Source of the DNA: Neobacillus massiliamazoniensis
Lineage (GTDB): Bacteria > Bacillota > Bacilli > Bacillales > Cytobacillaceae
Reading direction: 5' to 3'
DNA: 64,000 nt
NCBI RefSeq assembly: GCF_001048695.1
Contig: NZ_CVRB01000001.1
Location: 496,001 to 560,000, forward strand
Shown here: positions 1 through 8,884 of the stretch, one piece after another
How the letters are laid out: the number at the start of each line of letters is the position of its first letter
How positions within the stretch are numbered: the stretch's first letter is position 1
The notes under the pieces: model-generated
The model's database searches: none
Seen by the model: the letters and a program-made list of their open reading frames with translations, nothing else
Told to the model about the DNA's origin: nothing
Position numbers and translations under genes: made by a program

Positions 1-67
1 ATTGAATTAATCTTACACTAAAGCCAAATAATGTAGGTATTGGCAATGTTTTCAGGAGGGATCCAAT

Positions 68-430
68 TTGAAATTTGAGAACATGGGAATGGAGAAAATT
101 AAAGCAGACTTAAACCGGTTAGATGAAGTAATGGAAGATCATGGTTTAATTCGTGCAGGTCAATGGGACTACGAACGAGTTACATACGATCGCAAGTTTG
201 AAATGAAAGAAGGAACATTCTATCTTCGTGTCCAAGGGTATGCGGTAGAAGGAGATGTCGATACCTTTAATGCAATCATTCAATTAATGACGCCACTATT
301 AGGAAAACACTATTATCCACATGGTGTAGAATATGGTGAAGGCGAAGTTTTTCCATCATCACTTGTTAATCAATGTAAAAAAATTATTGAAGAGGTTACT
401 GCGGAAATCAATAAATTTGCTAAAAAATAA
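68..430 (+). CDS. YugN-like family protein (YlbA-like)
   Basis: A 120-residue soluble protein of the YugN-like family; its biochemical role is unknown. It begins with TTG, chosen because AGGAGGGATCCAA lies directly upstream at good spacing. No signal peptide or membrane segment is visible. In B. subtilis a similar small gene (ylbA) follows the cta cluster, and here it also lies next to yozB and ctaG, on the opposite strand. A hairpin terminator follows it, then a copy of the dispersed repeat. The family call is from recognition of the sequence and the neighbourhood; I cannot offer a function. Confidence 0.7.
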   Translation: MKFENMGMEKIKADLNRLDEVMEDHGLIRAGQWDYERVTYDRKFEMKEGTFYLRVQGYAVEGDVDTFNAIIQLMTPLLGKHYYPHGVEYGEGEVFPSSLVNQCKKIIEEVTAEINKFAKK

Positions 431-455
431 GGATAATCTCTACTAAACAATTAAA

Positions 456-498
456 AAGCGCAAATGTATATATTTTTATACATCTGCGCCTTTTTATT
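456..498 (+). terminator. Terminator after the YugN-like gene
   Basis: GCGCA-ATGTATA pairs with TATACAT-TGCGC, followed by CTTTTTATTTT. It lies 25 bases past the stop codon. Confidence 0.7.
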
Positions 499-500
499 TT

Positions 501-731
501 GGCTGTGTTAAACTTGCCTGTTGATTTGCGCTCAAGAAGCGAGCATCCGCGGGCGTTCCGGGGAGCCTCCTCGGCGCTTAAGTGCCTGTGGGGTCTCCCC
601 TGCCCCGTACGTTGAATTAGCATCCTTGAATCAACATCGCACGAAGGAAATGCGATAGCATTTTCGAGGATCTCGCGCCTTCCGCTCCAATCAACATAGT
701 TTCAAAAATCAACAATGACCTTTATCACTGC
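501..731 (+). repeat. MITE-like dispersed element, copy R1
   Basis: About 230 bp starting GGCTGTGTTAAACTTG and ending near TTTATCACTGCC, so the ends are imperfect inverted repeats. The interior carries the block shared by all copies (GGGCGTTCCGGGGAGCCTCC, then ACGAAGGAAATGCGATAGCA, then CAATCAACATAG). The flanks TTTATTTT and TATATTTT match at 7 of 8 positions, consistent with an aged 8-bp target duplication. The open frame across it on the minus strand recurs in other copies and is a by-product of the repeat. Confidence 0.8.
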
Positions 732-738
732 CTATATT

Positions 739-1203
739 TTAAAAACCTAAAATGGCTTTAATCATTGAGGTTGTTTCTCCGCCCTGATAAATAACATAGA
801 GCAGCAAATATACTACTATACCTGTTATCGCTGTAAAGAACCATATGAAACTTGTAATAGGACCAAGTCTGCGATGAAGGGAGAGGTTATTTCTATATCC
901 AGAATTTAATGAAGCAAGGCCAAAAATCGCCCCCACCGTTGCTAGGGTAATATGAAAAACTAAAAAGATAGTATAATAAATTTTAATATTATTTGGACCG
1001 CCAAACGATGTATTTCCTATAAAAACAGTTCTCGTTGCGTAAATAATAAAAAAGGTAAGAGCAAAAATACCAGCAGTAAACATGGTCTTCCTGTGTGCTT
1101 CAATTTTCCTTTGTTTTATTTGCCACCAGCCAATTGCAACTGTTATAGCGCTTAAAACAATGAAAGAGGTACTGATTGTTGGTAAAACAGGTAAAGAATG
1201 CAT
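739..1203 (-). CDS. YozB-like DUF420 membrane protein
   Basis: A 154-residue DUF420 integral membrane protein with about four or five hydrophobic segments (roughly residues 10-28, 42-60, 75-98, 112-135). The family is often encoded beside cytochrome oxidase assembly genes, and B. subtilis YozB is the nearest named relative I recognise. Histidines lie in the membrane region (VFHITLATV, LSLHRRLGP), which suggests a heme- or copper-related role; that is inference. The ATG has GAGGA at 7-base spacing. It lies downstream of ctaG but is separated from it by a terminator, so it is probably transcribed separately. Confidence 0.75.
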   Translation of the reverse strand: MHSLPVLPTISTSFIVLSAITVAIGWWQIKQRKIEAHRKTMFTAGIFALTFFIIYATRTVFIGNTSFGGPNNIKIYYTIFLVFHITLATVGAIFGLASLNSGYRNNLSLHRRLGPITSFIWFFTAITGIVVYLLLYVIYQGGETTSMIKAILGF

Positions 1204-1289
1204 TCATATGTCCTCACTTCTCATTTATTCTATACTAATTTTAATGTAACACCTCTATTTTTTCAATGAATAAGGATTACTTAAGCTTT

Positions 1290-1319
1290 CCATAAAAAAT
1301 CCCCCACCTTAATGGGAGA
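1290..1319 (-). terminator. Terminator after ctaG
   Basis: On the minus strand TCTCCCA-TTAAGG-TGGGGGA is followed by TTTTTTATGG, immediately past the ctaG stop. Confidence 0.65.
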
Positions 1320-2201
1320 TTATTTAACAGGGGATGAATTTAAAAGCTGGTTCATTTGTTCTGACTCAGCCTGGTCCTTACGATACCATTCAAAAAATAC
1401 TTTCCCTAGCATAATACCATAAATTAATTCTTGGATTATCTTCATTAATACCCCGCCAAGCTGTTGATCATGAATCAATGACATAGAACTAAACAGTTCA
1501 GGGCCGCTTAATTTTAAGCTGGAGAAGGTTGAAGAACCTACGCACAAGCTCATGGCCTGTCCCCAAGCATTTGGGTCAGAATAAGTGGCATACATAGGAT
1601 CACTGGCAAAAATAATTAAAGCACACGCAGGGGTTAACAATATTCCATCCGCAAAGATATACCCTACTTTTTTTAGTCCGTTCAATGTCTGCTGTTCTGG
1701 CAGAAGATTGACTAACGGCCACCACATGAAGATGGCAAGAATGAACAATAAAATCGAAAAACCAGCATGGAGCCAAGTATTTTGCATAACATGGTCAAAG
1801 ATCATTGGAACATGATATAACGAAAACAGACCGTTAAAAAGAATCAATGCGATAAGTGGTTTAGTAAAAAATCCAAAATAGAAAATTTTTCGCCAAACCC
1901 ATGTCGGGACTGCGACTATGAATATCGGCGGAACTATTAATACCAATGAAGCCATTTGAATCATATGAACATAAAACATTAGGTGTGCCATTAAATCAAT
2001 TGGTGAACCTTTAATGATATAAATAAGCACCATTGATAAAATAAATAAAAAAATTTGTTTTTTTGTTAATGGTTCACTATCAGGAAACAAGCTTCTGTAT
2101 TTTGTAGTAAGGACAAAATAACCTGCTGTTAGTCCAATTAAAATAAGTAGAAAGTACGGGCTCCAAAGTGCTTCAAATCCAAAAATATCTAACGAAAGCA
2201 C
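1320..2201 (-). CDS. ctaG: Cytochrome c oxidase assembly factor CtaG
   Basis: CtaG of the caa3 family, a multi-pass membrane protein needed for assembly of active cytochrome caa3 oxidase in Bacillus. At least six or seven hydrophobic segments can be seen, with the family-like N-terminus MLSLDIFGFEALWSPYF and conserved histidines (YVHMIQMASL, LFSLYHVPMIFDH). I chose GTG at 2201 because ATGAGGTG sits 6 bases upstream; an in-frame GTG 9 bases earlier overlaps that ribosome site. It follows ctaCDEF but a strong hairpin lies between ctaF and ctaG, so it may be expressed separately or by read-through. Confidence 0.92.
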   Translation of the reverse strand: MLSLDIFGFEALWSPYFLLILIGLTAGYFVLTTKYRSLFPDSEPLTKKQIFLFILSMVLIYIIKGSPIDLMAHLMFYVHMIQMASLVLIVPPIFIVAVPTWVWRKIFYFGFFTKPLIALILFNGLFSLYHVPMIFDHVMQNTWLHAGFSILLFILAIFMWWPLVNLLPEQQTLNGLKKVGYIFADGILLTPACALIIFASDPMYATYSDPNAWGQAMSLCVGSSTFSSLKLSGPELFSSMSLIHDQQLGGVLMKIIQELIYGIMLGKVFFEWYRKDQAESEQMNQLLNSSPVK

Positions 2202-2292
2202 CGAAATCACCTCATTATTTTTTGCTAATATAATTATGCTCCAGGTTGGAATCGTAATCCAAATAATGAAATAACTCTCAATTTACCCTTAA

Positions 2293-2329
2293 AAAAGGAA
2301 AATCGGCTTACGGCCGATTTTCTTTTTTT
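2293..2329 (-). terminator. Terminator after ctaF
   Basis: AAAATCGGC pairs with GCCGATTTT around a short loop, with T runs on both sides. It ends the ctaCDEF unit. Confidence 0.75.
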
Positions 2330-2356
2330 ACTGGATTCAACTGAACCAGTTACTAT

Positions 2357-2692
2357 TTACCACCAGATAATGGTAGAAAAAGCCAAAATGGTAACTAATC
2401 CAACGAATAATCCTGAATATAAAAACAATGCTGGGGCTTCATGACCTTTATGACTCATATGCATGAAATAGTAAAGCTGAAAAATTACTTGGACAACAGC
2501 TAAAAGGATAATAAATGGTACAGTAAACCATACAGTAAATCCTTTCATGGCTACTGCCGCAAAAGCAATAAATGTTAAGAAAATCATCAAGGTAAAGGAA
2601 ACAATTTGATATCTCATTTCCTCTGCACTCTTTTTCCGACGATATTCAATGTCAACTTTTGGGTCGCCTGAATTCACATGTGAATTTGCCAT
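2357..2692 (-). CDS. ctaF: Cytochrome caa3 oxidase subunit IV (CtaF)
   Basis: A 111-residue small subunit of the aa3/caa3 terminal oxidase, the last gene of ctaCDEF. Three membrane segments are evident (about 30-48, 53-75, 87-109), with the family-typical stretch QVIFQLYYFMHMSHKGHEAP between the second and third. The start is 4 bases past the ctaE stop, so translation is probably coupled. The subunit has no cofactor and is thought to stabilise the complex. Length matches the B. subtilis protein. Confidence 0.92.
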   Translation of the reverse strand: MANSHVNSGDPKVDIEYRRKKSAEEMRYQIVSFTLMIFLTFIAFAAVAMKGFTVWFTVPFIILLAVVQVIFQLYYFMHMSHKGHEAPALFLYSGLFVGLVTILAFSTIIWW

Positions 2693-2696
2693 CAGT

Positions 2697-3323
2697 TTAT
2701 CCCACCATTCCCATTAAATAGACTACAGTAAAGATGAACACCCAAACAACATCAATAAAGTGCCAATATAAACTAAATAAATAGAACTTTGGAGCGTTGT
2801 AAAGGTTTAAACCCCGTTTTGAATTGCGGATCATTAAGGTTAAACACCATAATAACCCAAACGCAACGTGGCCTCCGTGGAAACCAACGAGTGTATAGAA
2901 TGCAGAACCAAAGGCACTGCTTGTAAAAGTATGGCCTAAATGAACATAATGGTTAAACTCATAAACCTCAAGCCCTAAAAATCCTGCACCTAATAATGCA
3001 GTTATTCCCAGCCATAGCATCATTTTTTTGAAAGCATAATTTTTCATATGATACATAGCGTATACACTTGTTAACGAACTTGTTAATAGCAGCATCGTTG
3101 CAACAAATGTAAGTGGTAGTTCGAACAAATCCTTTGCCAAATGCTGACTTGGATTTGGAACCTTATCTTTCAATGCAATGTAGGTGGCGAAGAGAGAAGC
3201 AAACAGAACTGTCTCTCCCCCTAAGAAAAACCAAAATCCTAAAAATTTATTTTTTGCCTCAAGGGTGGATTTTTCAGGCTCTGCAGGCCATGTTTCATAG
3301 GTAAATTTTTCTTCAGCGTGCAT
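2697..3323 (-). CDS. ctaE: Cytochrome caa3 oxidase subunit III (CtaE)
   Basis: A 208-residue heme-copper oxidase subunit III with five membrane segments in place of the seven of mitochondrial forms, as usual for Bacillus. Family signatures include FWFFLGGETVLFASLFATY near the N-terminus and FHGGHVAFGLLW, ending in YWHFIDVVWVFIF. Its ATG overlaps the ctaD stop as TAATG, which implies translational coupling. Part of the ctaCDEF operon. Confidence 0.95.
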   Translation of the reverse strand: MHAEEKFTYETWPAEPEKSTLEAKNKFLGFWFFLGGETVLFASLFATYIALKDKVPNPSQHLAKDLFELPLTFVATMLLLTSSLTSVYAMYHMKNYAFKKMMLWLGITALLGAGFLGLEVYEFNHYVHLGHTFTSSAFGSAFYTLVGFHGGHVAFGLLWCLTLMIRNSKRGLNLYNAPKFYLFSLYWHFIDVVWVFIFTVVYLMGMVG

Positions 3324-5191
3324 TATGCCTTAACCCCCTTATCATCTTCCAATAATTCTTCCTTATGGATGTGGAAACCATGATCATCTTTTACTGAACG
3401 AGTGAACATCGAACCTAATGTAACCAGAAGACCAATAATCAATACAGGCAGTGCCCAAGGCTTACCATTTACATGATACATAGCTCCAAATGCTGCAATG
3501 AATAATCCTAATGATATGGTAAACGGCAGGATTGATGAGTTTGGCATATGAATATCACCAAGCGGCTCTGCTGGTGTCATCCCTTTCTTACCTGCCATTT
3601 TTTCTAACCAATAAGCATCTAAACCGCGAACAAGCGGAAGCTGCTTAAAGTTGTAAAATGGAGGTGGTGAAGAAATGGACCACTCAAGAGTTCTTCCGTC
3701 TCCCCAAGGATCATTACCGACCTTAACATTTTTCACTGATGTCATAATAATGTTGATTAATAGAACAATGACACCAACTGACATAAACGCAGCACCAATC
3801 GAGCTTACCATATTGGCGGTTTCAAAGCCCTGGCCTGGTAAAAATGTAAATACACGACGTGGCATTCCCCATAACCCTAAGAAGTGCTGGATGAAGAATG
3901 TCATGTGGAAACCAATGAAGAAAAACCAGAAAGTGATTTTTCCTAAGGTTTCATTTAACATAGTTCCAAACATTTTTGGCCAATAAAGATGAGTTCCAGC
4001 AAAAATAGCAAACACTACACCACCTACGATTACATAGTGGAAGTGGGCCACAACGAAATAAGTATCATGATATTGATAGTCTGCAGCAGCGGTTGCAAGC
4101 ATAATTCCTGTTACCCCTCCAGCAACGAACGAAGGAATAAAAGCAAATGCCCAATGCATCGGTGTTGTAAATTTAACACTACCACCCCACATCGTAAACA
4201 GCCAGTTAAAGATTTTTATACCAGTTGGAACACCAATCGCCATTGTAGCAACAGCAAAAATTGCATTGGCCACTGGACCTAATCCATCAGTGAACATGTG
4301 GTGCGCCCAAACCATGAATCCTAAGAAACCAATTAACACGGTCGCGAAAACCATCGATGAGTAACCAAAAAGACGTTTTCTTGAAAAAATCGAAAAGATT
4401 TCTGAAAAAATACCGAATGCTGGGAGTATTAAGATGTATACTTCTGGGTGACCAAAGATCCAGAAGAGATGTTCCCAAATAATCGTATTTCCGCCCATTG
4501 CTACTTCAAAGAATTTTGCTCCAAACAAACGATCAAACATCATCAAGACTAGACCGACAGTTAATGGAGGAAACGCAAATAATATAAGAGCTGAGGTTAC
4601 AAATGTTGTCCATGTAAACAATGGCATCCTCATATAAGTCATACCAGGTGCACGCATATTAATAATAGTAACTAAAAAATTAATACCACCAATTAACGTT
4701 CCTAAACCAGAAATTTGAAGCCCTAAGAGATAGAAGTCAACCCCGTGTCCTTTAGAATGAAGGGCAAGGGATGCGTAATTGGTCCAACCTGAATCAGGTG
4801 CCCCTCCTAAAAGCCACGAAAGATTTAAGAATATTCCGCCAAAAAAGAATAGCCAGAACCCTAAAGCGTTGACAAATGGAAACGCTACGTCACGGGCACC
4901 TATTTGCAAAGGCATGACCGCATTCATAAATGCAAAAAGTAGCGGCATGGCTGCCAAGAATATCATCGTCGTTCCGTGCATCGTTAAAATTTCATTATAA
5001 GCTCCAGCACTTACAAAATCATTGTTTGGTACTGCAAGCTGGATGCGAATAAAAACCGCCTCTAGTCCACCTATTAGGAAGAATAATCCACCTGCAACCA
5101 GATAGAGAATGGCAATTTTTTTATGGTCAACAGTTGTTAAATAGTCCCATAACGTCCCGCCAAAACCCTTTTTTTGAGTATAGGTACTCAC
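3323..5191 (-). CDS. ctaD: Cytochrome caa3 oxidase subunit I (CtaD)
   Basis: The 622-residue catalytic subunit of cytochrome c oxidase. It carries low-spin heme a, heme a3 and CuB, reduces oxygen to water and pumps protons. Twelve or more membrane helices are apparent. Visible landmarks are the heme a ligand histidine in LTMHGTTMIF, the CuB/Tyr motif GHPEVYILILP, the HH pair in MVWAHHMFTDG, and the heme ligand region HFHYVIVGG. The start is GTG with GGGAGG upstream. The C-terminal extension past the core helices is typical of Bacillus subunit I. Confidence 0.97.
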   Translation of the reverse strand: MSTYTQKKGFGGTLWDYLTTVDHKKIAILYLVAGGLFFLIGGLEAVFIRIQLAVPNNDFVSAGAYNEILTMHGTTMIFLAAMPLLFAFMNAVMPLQIGARDVAFPFVNALGFWLFFFGGIFLNLSWLLGGAPDSGWTNYASLALHSKGHGVDFYLLGLQISGLGTLIGGINFLVTIINMRAPGMTYMRMPLFTWTTFVTSALILFAFPPLTVGLVLMMFDRLFGAKFFEVAMGGNTIIWEHLFWIFGHPEVYILILPAFGIFSEIFSIFSRKRLFGYSSMVFATVLIGFLGFMVWAHHMFTDGLGPVANAIFAVATMAIGVPTGIKIFNWLFTMWGGSVKFTTPMHWAFAFIPSFVAGGVTGIMLATAAADYQYHDTYFVVAHFHYVIVGGVVFAIFAGTHLYWPKMFGTMLNETLGKITFWFFFIGFHMTFFIQHFLGLWGMPRRVFTFLPGQGFETANMVSSIGAAFMSVGVIVLLINIIMTSVKNVKVGNDPWGDGRTLEWSISSPPPFYNFKQLPLVRGLDAYWLEKMAGKKGMTPAEPLGDIHMPNSSILPFTISLGLFIAAFGAMYHVNGKPWALPVLIIGLLVTLGSMFTRSVKDDHGFHIHKEELLEDDKGVKA

Positions 5192-5222
5192 AATTTTACC
5201 TCCCTTTCAACCAATTCCCCTT

Positions 5223-6275
5223 TTATTGCTGAACCTTTAAACTCATTAAGTATTCAGCTACCGCATTTATTTGATCATCAGTTAGCTGCCCATATTTTCC
5301 TGTCATCTGATTAGCAGGCTTATAGGCTTCAGGATTTTTGATCCAATTCTTTAAATCTTCTTTTGTGTGTGGTAAAATCCCTGCAACACGTGAACGGTCA
5401 CCAAAATCCGTTAAGTTTGGTGCAAGACGAGCAGTATCCGGCATTTTATTAGCAGGTGTCACAGCATGGCAGCCAATACAGCTTTTGTTAAAGATTTCTT
5501 GTCCTTGCTGAGCCAAAGCTGAATCAGGTTTTTCTGGGGTCTTTACGTTTTTCATGGCTGTAACCCAGCTATCGAATTTATCACGATTAATAGCTTTTAC
5601 TTTAAAATCCATTAATGCGTGGGAAGGTCCGCATAGCTCCGCACATTTACCATAAAATAGATTTCCTGCCTCATTTGCACGCTTGTCATCAAACTCCAAC
5701 CAGAATTTATTTATGTTGTCTGTATTCGTATCCATTTTTCCGCCAACAGCGGGAATCCAGAAGGCGTGCTTGATATCCATTGATTTTAGGTTAAAGTAAA
5801 CCTTTTCATTTGTAGGGACAACAAGCTCCTGGCTTGTCACAATTCCTTGCTTAGGATACTCAAAATCCCACCAGTATAAATGAGAGCGTACATTAACAAC
5901 TAACGCATTTTTACTATCCATCTTAGAAACATCTGCAAGCTTAAATGTAGTAGCTACTGTTGGAACAGCCAATATTAATAGGAGAAGAATTGGAATAGCA
6001 GTCCAGATAATCTCTAATGTATGACTGCCTTCTACTTGTTTTGGTATTTTATCATCTTTTCTTCTAAAACGAATAAAGACCAAAACAAAGATAATGAGGA
6101 CAACTAGAATAACTCCAACCATGATTAATGTACTTAACTTCATTAAGTAATATTGCATGTCAGCAACTTCACCGGCAGGCTTTAAAGCGGATAGATACGG
6201 TTCACCACATCCGGAAAGAACCAGCGCCAAAATCGTAAATAACGACATCAAGCGCCATTTTGGAAGCCTTTTCAT
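5223..6275 (-). CDS. ctaC: Cytochrome caa3 oxidase subunit II with cytochrome c domain (CtaC)
   Basis: A 350-residue lipoprotein subunit II. A lipobox (LVLSGC, Cys 23) precedes two membrane helices (about 40-62 and 83-105), a cupredoxin domain with the CuA site (CAELCGPSHALM), and a C-terminal cytochrome c domain with a CIGCH heme-binding motif and a later methionine (NQMTG). The fused cytochrome c is what defines caa3-type enzymes: electrons enter here and pass to CuA. It is the first gene of ctaCDEF. The nearest purine-rich ribosome site (AGAGGGG) is rather far from the ATG, so the start is slightly uncertain. Confidence 0.95.
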   Translation of the reverse strand: MKRLPKWRLMSLFTILALVLSGCGEPYLSALKPAGEVADMQYYLMKLSTLIMVGVILVVLIIFVLVFIRFRRKDDKIPKQVEGSHTLEIIWTAIPILLLLILAVPTVATTFKLADVSKMDSKNALVVNVRSHLYWWDFEYPKQGIVTSQELVVPTNEKVYFNLKSMDIKHAFWIPAVGGKMDTNTDNINKFWLEFDDKRANEAGNLFYGKCAELCGPSHALMDFKVKAINRDKFDSWVTAMKNVKTPEKPDSALAQQGQEIFNKSCIGCHAVTPANKMPDTARLAPNLTDFGDRSRVAGILPHTKEDLKNWIKNPEAYKPANQMTGKYGQLTDDQINAVAEYLMSLKVQQ

Positions 6276-6448
6276 AGCTTAATCAAACCCCTCTTTCGCT
6301 AAAGATTCTTTATAAAAATATGTTTGATCAAAAGAAGTATGTATGCGGTTTCTTTTACATTGAAAGGAAATTGCGTTTCTACTCGCAACCTCCTTTAAAG
6401 TATTAGGTACACCCATTCCCTAAAATGCAAAAGAAAACGCTGGCAAAA

Positions 6449-7387
6449 CTAGACTAATGTAACAACGACCATGGCTACAAAAATAATCGTTAAGTATTGC
6501 AATGAGTACACGAACATTAGTTTTGCCCATTTCATATCATCTTTGATCTTATATCCATAAATCCCTAAGACTAGCCAACCGATATTTAAAACGGAAGCAA
6601 GAATTAGAAATGGGATTCCAAGTGAGTGTAGAAAGAATGGAATAGGTAATAGTGCAGCCACCCAGACAAGTATATGTTTTTTTGTTGTTTTAAAGCCCTT
6701 AACGACTGGAAGCATTGGGATCCCTGCAGCTTTATATTCTTTTGCCCTTCTCATTGCAAGAGCATAAAAATGTGGAGGTTGCCAAATAAACATCAAAACA
6801 AACAATGACCATGCCATAATTCCGAGTTTAGCATCAACCGCTGCCCAACCAATTAAAGGTGGAACCGCACCGGAAATACTCCCGATTATCGTGTTAGAAA
6901 CTAATTGACGTTTTGACCATAATGTATAAAGGACGACGTAGGTAAAAACTCCAAGCAGTCCTATTACTGTTGCAGTTATTGTCGTAAAGAATAAACACAG
7001 TGTACCTAGACTAATCAGGGTAATACCTAAGGCAAGAACTTTCCCCAGACTCACTTTTCCTGTTACCGTCGGCCTTGATTTTGTCCTCTCCATTAAATGA
7101 TCAATGTCTCGGTCAACATAATTATTTATAGCGCAAGACCCCGCTATAATTAACGACGATCCAACAATGGTAAAAAACACAATATCTAGATTATTAAGGA
7201 AACTCTGGCCCGTAAAATGAAGCGCAAGCCATAGCCCCGTAAACGTTGTGATAAGATTTGAATTTACAATTCCGATTTTTATGAGGGCCGTGAAGTCTTT
7301 CCAGATCGATGTTTTTTCTATATCAGAATGCAGGACAGAAGCATTATTTTCAATGGCTGTTTCTCCATAAGATTTTGAGTTGGACAT
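6449..7387 (-). CDS. ctaB: Protoheme IX farnesyltransferase (heme O synthase)
   Basis: A 312-residue UbiA-family prenyltransferase that farnesylates heme B to heme O for the aa3/caa3 oxidases. The prenyl-diphosphate motif [19 protein letters not shown] is near residue 90, and a second Asp-containing loop and about nine membrane helices follow. The ATG has AGGAGGAGAATAG upstream. It precedes ctaC on the same strand with about 170 bases between, and it is divergent from ctaA, which uses its product. This is the normal Bacillus arrangement. Confidence 0.95.
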   Translation of the reverse strand: MSNSKSYGETAIENNASVLHSDIEKTSIWKDFTALIKIGIVNSNLITTFTGLWLALHFTGQSFLNNLDIVFFTIVGSSLIIAGSCAINNYVDRDIDHLMERTKSRPTVTGKVSLGKVLALGITLISLGTLCLFFTTITATVIGLLGVFTYVVLYTLWSKRQLVSNTIIGSISGAVPPLIGWAAVDAKLGIMAWSLFVLMFIWQPPHFYALAMRRAKEYKAAGIPMLPVVKGFKTTKKHILVWVAALLPIPFFLHSLGIPFLILASVLNIGWLVLGIYGYKIKDDMKWAKLMFVYSLQYLTIIFVAMVVVTLV

Positions 7388-7947
7388 CTATTCTCCTCCT
7401 AACAATTTTTCAAAGCAGATACGAAACATAAAATATCTCAAAACGCTAATTATATTTTATAATATTTCGAATTAAAAAACACTTTCTCTGTATATTAAAT
7501 CACACTTCTTGACATTTTTGTGAACTTTTTCTGAATAATTTTTGACTAATTTGTGAAGAAAAACCTATTTTGTTGGTACACTTACATTTTCTAATTATCC
7601 TATTTTCCTTGAATTTAATTTTTTTTAGCTTAAACGTTGAAAATAAGCGAATTTTTAGCGAAAAATACTTACTTATAAAAAATAATTATTCTAATTGGAT
7701 AGTTCATACTTTATTTCTAACAAACTTCCAGTTAAGTTTCAACGGTTTTCACTATAATAATAGAGAAAAATAAACATTATTCATTCTCAATCATAAATTT
7801 GAAATAAGTATTATAAAATATTTAGTTGTAATTCTGTTCTTTTTAACTGTAATTGGTTATGATGGAAAAGAGTTTCCTTATACTCTACATAATGTAAATA
7901 TTACCCAATTTACAAATTATTGAACTATTGTTAAGAAGGTGAAGGTA
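7388..7947. promoter_or_regulatory. Divergent ctaB/ctaA intergenic region
   Basis: About 560 very AT-rich bases between the divergent heme O and heme A synthase genes. It should hold both promoters. The TATACT at 7881-7886 could belong to ctaA, but no well-spaced -35 was found. A 67-codon open frame at 7570-7773 has no ribosome site and looks accidental. Confidence 0.45.
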
Positions 7948-8868
7948 TTGCGACGTTCTTTAAAGTGGTTAGCAGTAGCAACCACAATTGGAATGATTTT
8001 TGTATTATTAGGCGGTGCTCTTGTTACCAAAACAGGATCAGGAATGGGCTGCGGTAGATCCTGGCCATTATGTCACGGACAATTTCTACCAACTCATATA
8101 ACACCTCAATTAGTTATAGAGCTTGCACATAGGCTAGTTTCAGGTTTAGTGGGTGTTATGGTGCTGGTTTTATCAGTTTGGACATGGAAAGTGATTGGCC
8201 ATATCAGAGAAACCAAATTCCTATCATTTCTTTCGTTTTTCTTTTTGCTCCTGCAAGGTTTAATTGGAGCCGCTGCAGTTAAATGGGGTCAGTCAAGCTT
8301 TATTCTGGCACTTCACTTTGGAATATCTTTAATTTCGTTTGCTGCCGTTTTTTTGCTCACATTGTTAATTTTTGAAGTAGATAAGAAGTTTGAAGCTGAC
8401 AAACTGGTCATCGATAAAAGAATGGGGTTTCATATTGTTTCCGTCTCCATATACAGTTATATAGTAATCTACACAGGGGCACTTGTTCGTCACACAAAAT
8501 CAAGTCTCGTTTGCCGGGATTGGCCGCTTTGCATAAATGACGCTCCGGCTCTTCCTAGCAATATGTATGAATGGGTGCAAATGGGACACAGAACAGCGGC
8601 AGAATTAATCTTTATTTGGATTGGTTATATTACTTTTCTCGCTATAAAATACTATAAAAATCAAAAGATCCTTTATTGGGGATGGATAATCTCCTTTATC
8701 CTTGTTTCCATGCAGCTCTTAGCAGGCGTATTGATTATTTTCAGCAGGCTAAATCTGTTTATTGCTCTTCTTCACGCTTTCTTTATTACTTGTTTGTTCG
8801 GGGTTTTAAGTTATTTCTTACTCTTATACTCAAGAACGAGAAGAAAGCAAAAAAAGTTGCCGTCATGA
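7948..8868 (+). CDS. ctaA: Heme A synthase CtaA
   Basis: A 306-residue membrane enzyme that oxidises the C8 methyl of heme O to a formyl group, giving heme A for cytochrome aa3/caa3. It has eight membrane helices, the extracellular cysteine pair in [10 protein letters not shown] near residue 35, heme ligand histidines in ELAHRLVSG and [12 protein letters not shown] segments, and a second cysteine pair CRDWPLC. I chose TTG at 7948 because AAGAAGGTG lies 6 bases upstream and the length then matches family members; an in-frame GTG at 7939 has no ribosome site. In B. subtilis pycA lies upstream, but here ftsW is the direct neighbour. Confidence 0.93.
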   Translation: MRRSLKWLAVATTIGMIFVLLGGALVTKTGSGMGCGRSWPLCHGQFLPTHITPQLVIELAHRLVSGLVGVMVLVLSVWTWKVIGHIRETKFLSFLSFFFLLLQGLIGAAAVKWGQSSFILALHFGISLISFAAVFLLTLLIFEVDKKFEADKLVIDKRMGFHIVSVSIYSYIVIYTGALVRHTKSSLVCRDWPLCINDAPALPSNMYEWVQMGHRTAAELIFIWIGYITFLAIKYYKNQKILYWGWIISFILVSMQLLAGVLIIFSRLNLFIALLHAFFITCLFGVLSYFLLLYSRTRRKQKKLPS

Positions 8869-8884
8869 TTCGGCAACTTTTTTT
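8850..8884. terminator. Bidirectional terminator between ctaA and ftsW
   Basis: AAAAAGTTGCCG-TCATGATT-CGGCAACTTTTTTT is symmetrical, with A/T runs on both sides, and serves both convergent genes. It overlaps the ctaA stop. Confidence 0.85.

Noticed and set aside
7570..7773. 67-codon frame between ctaB and ctaA
   Set aside because: AT-rich, no ribosome site, and sits where divergent promoters are expected.
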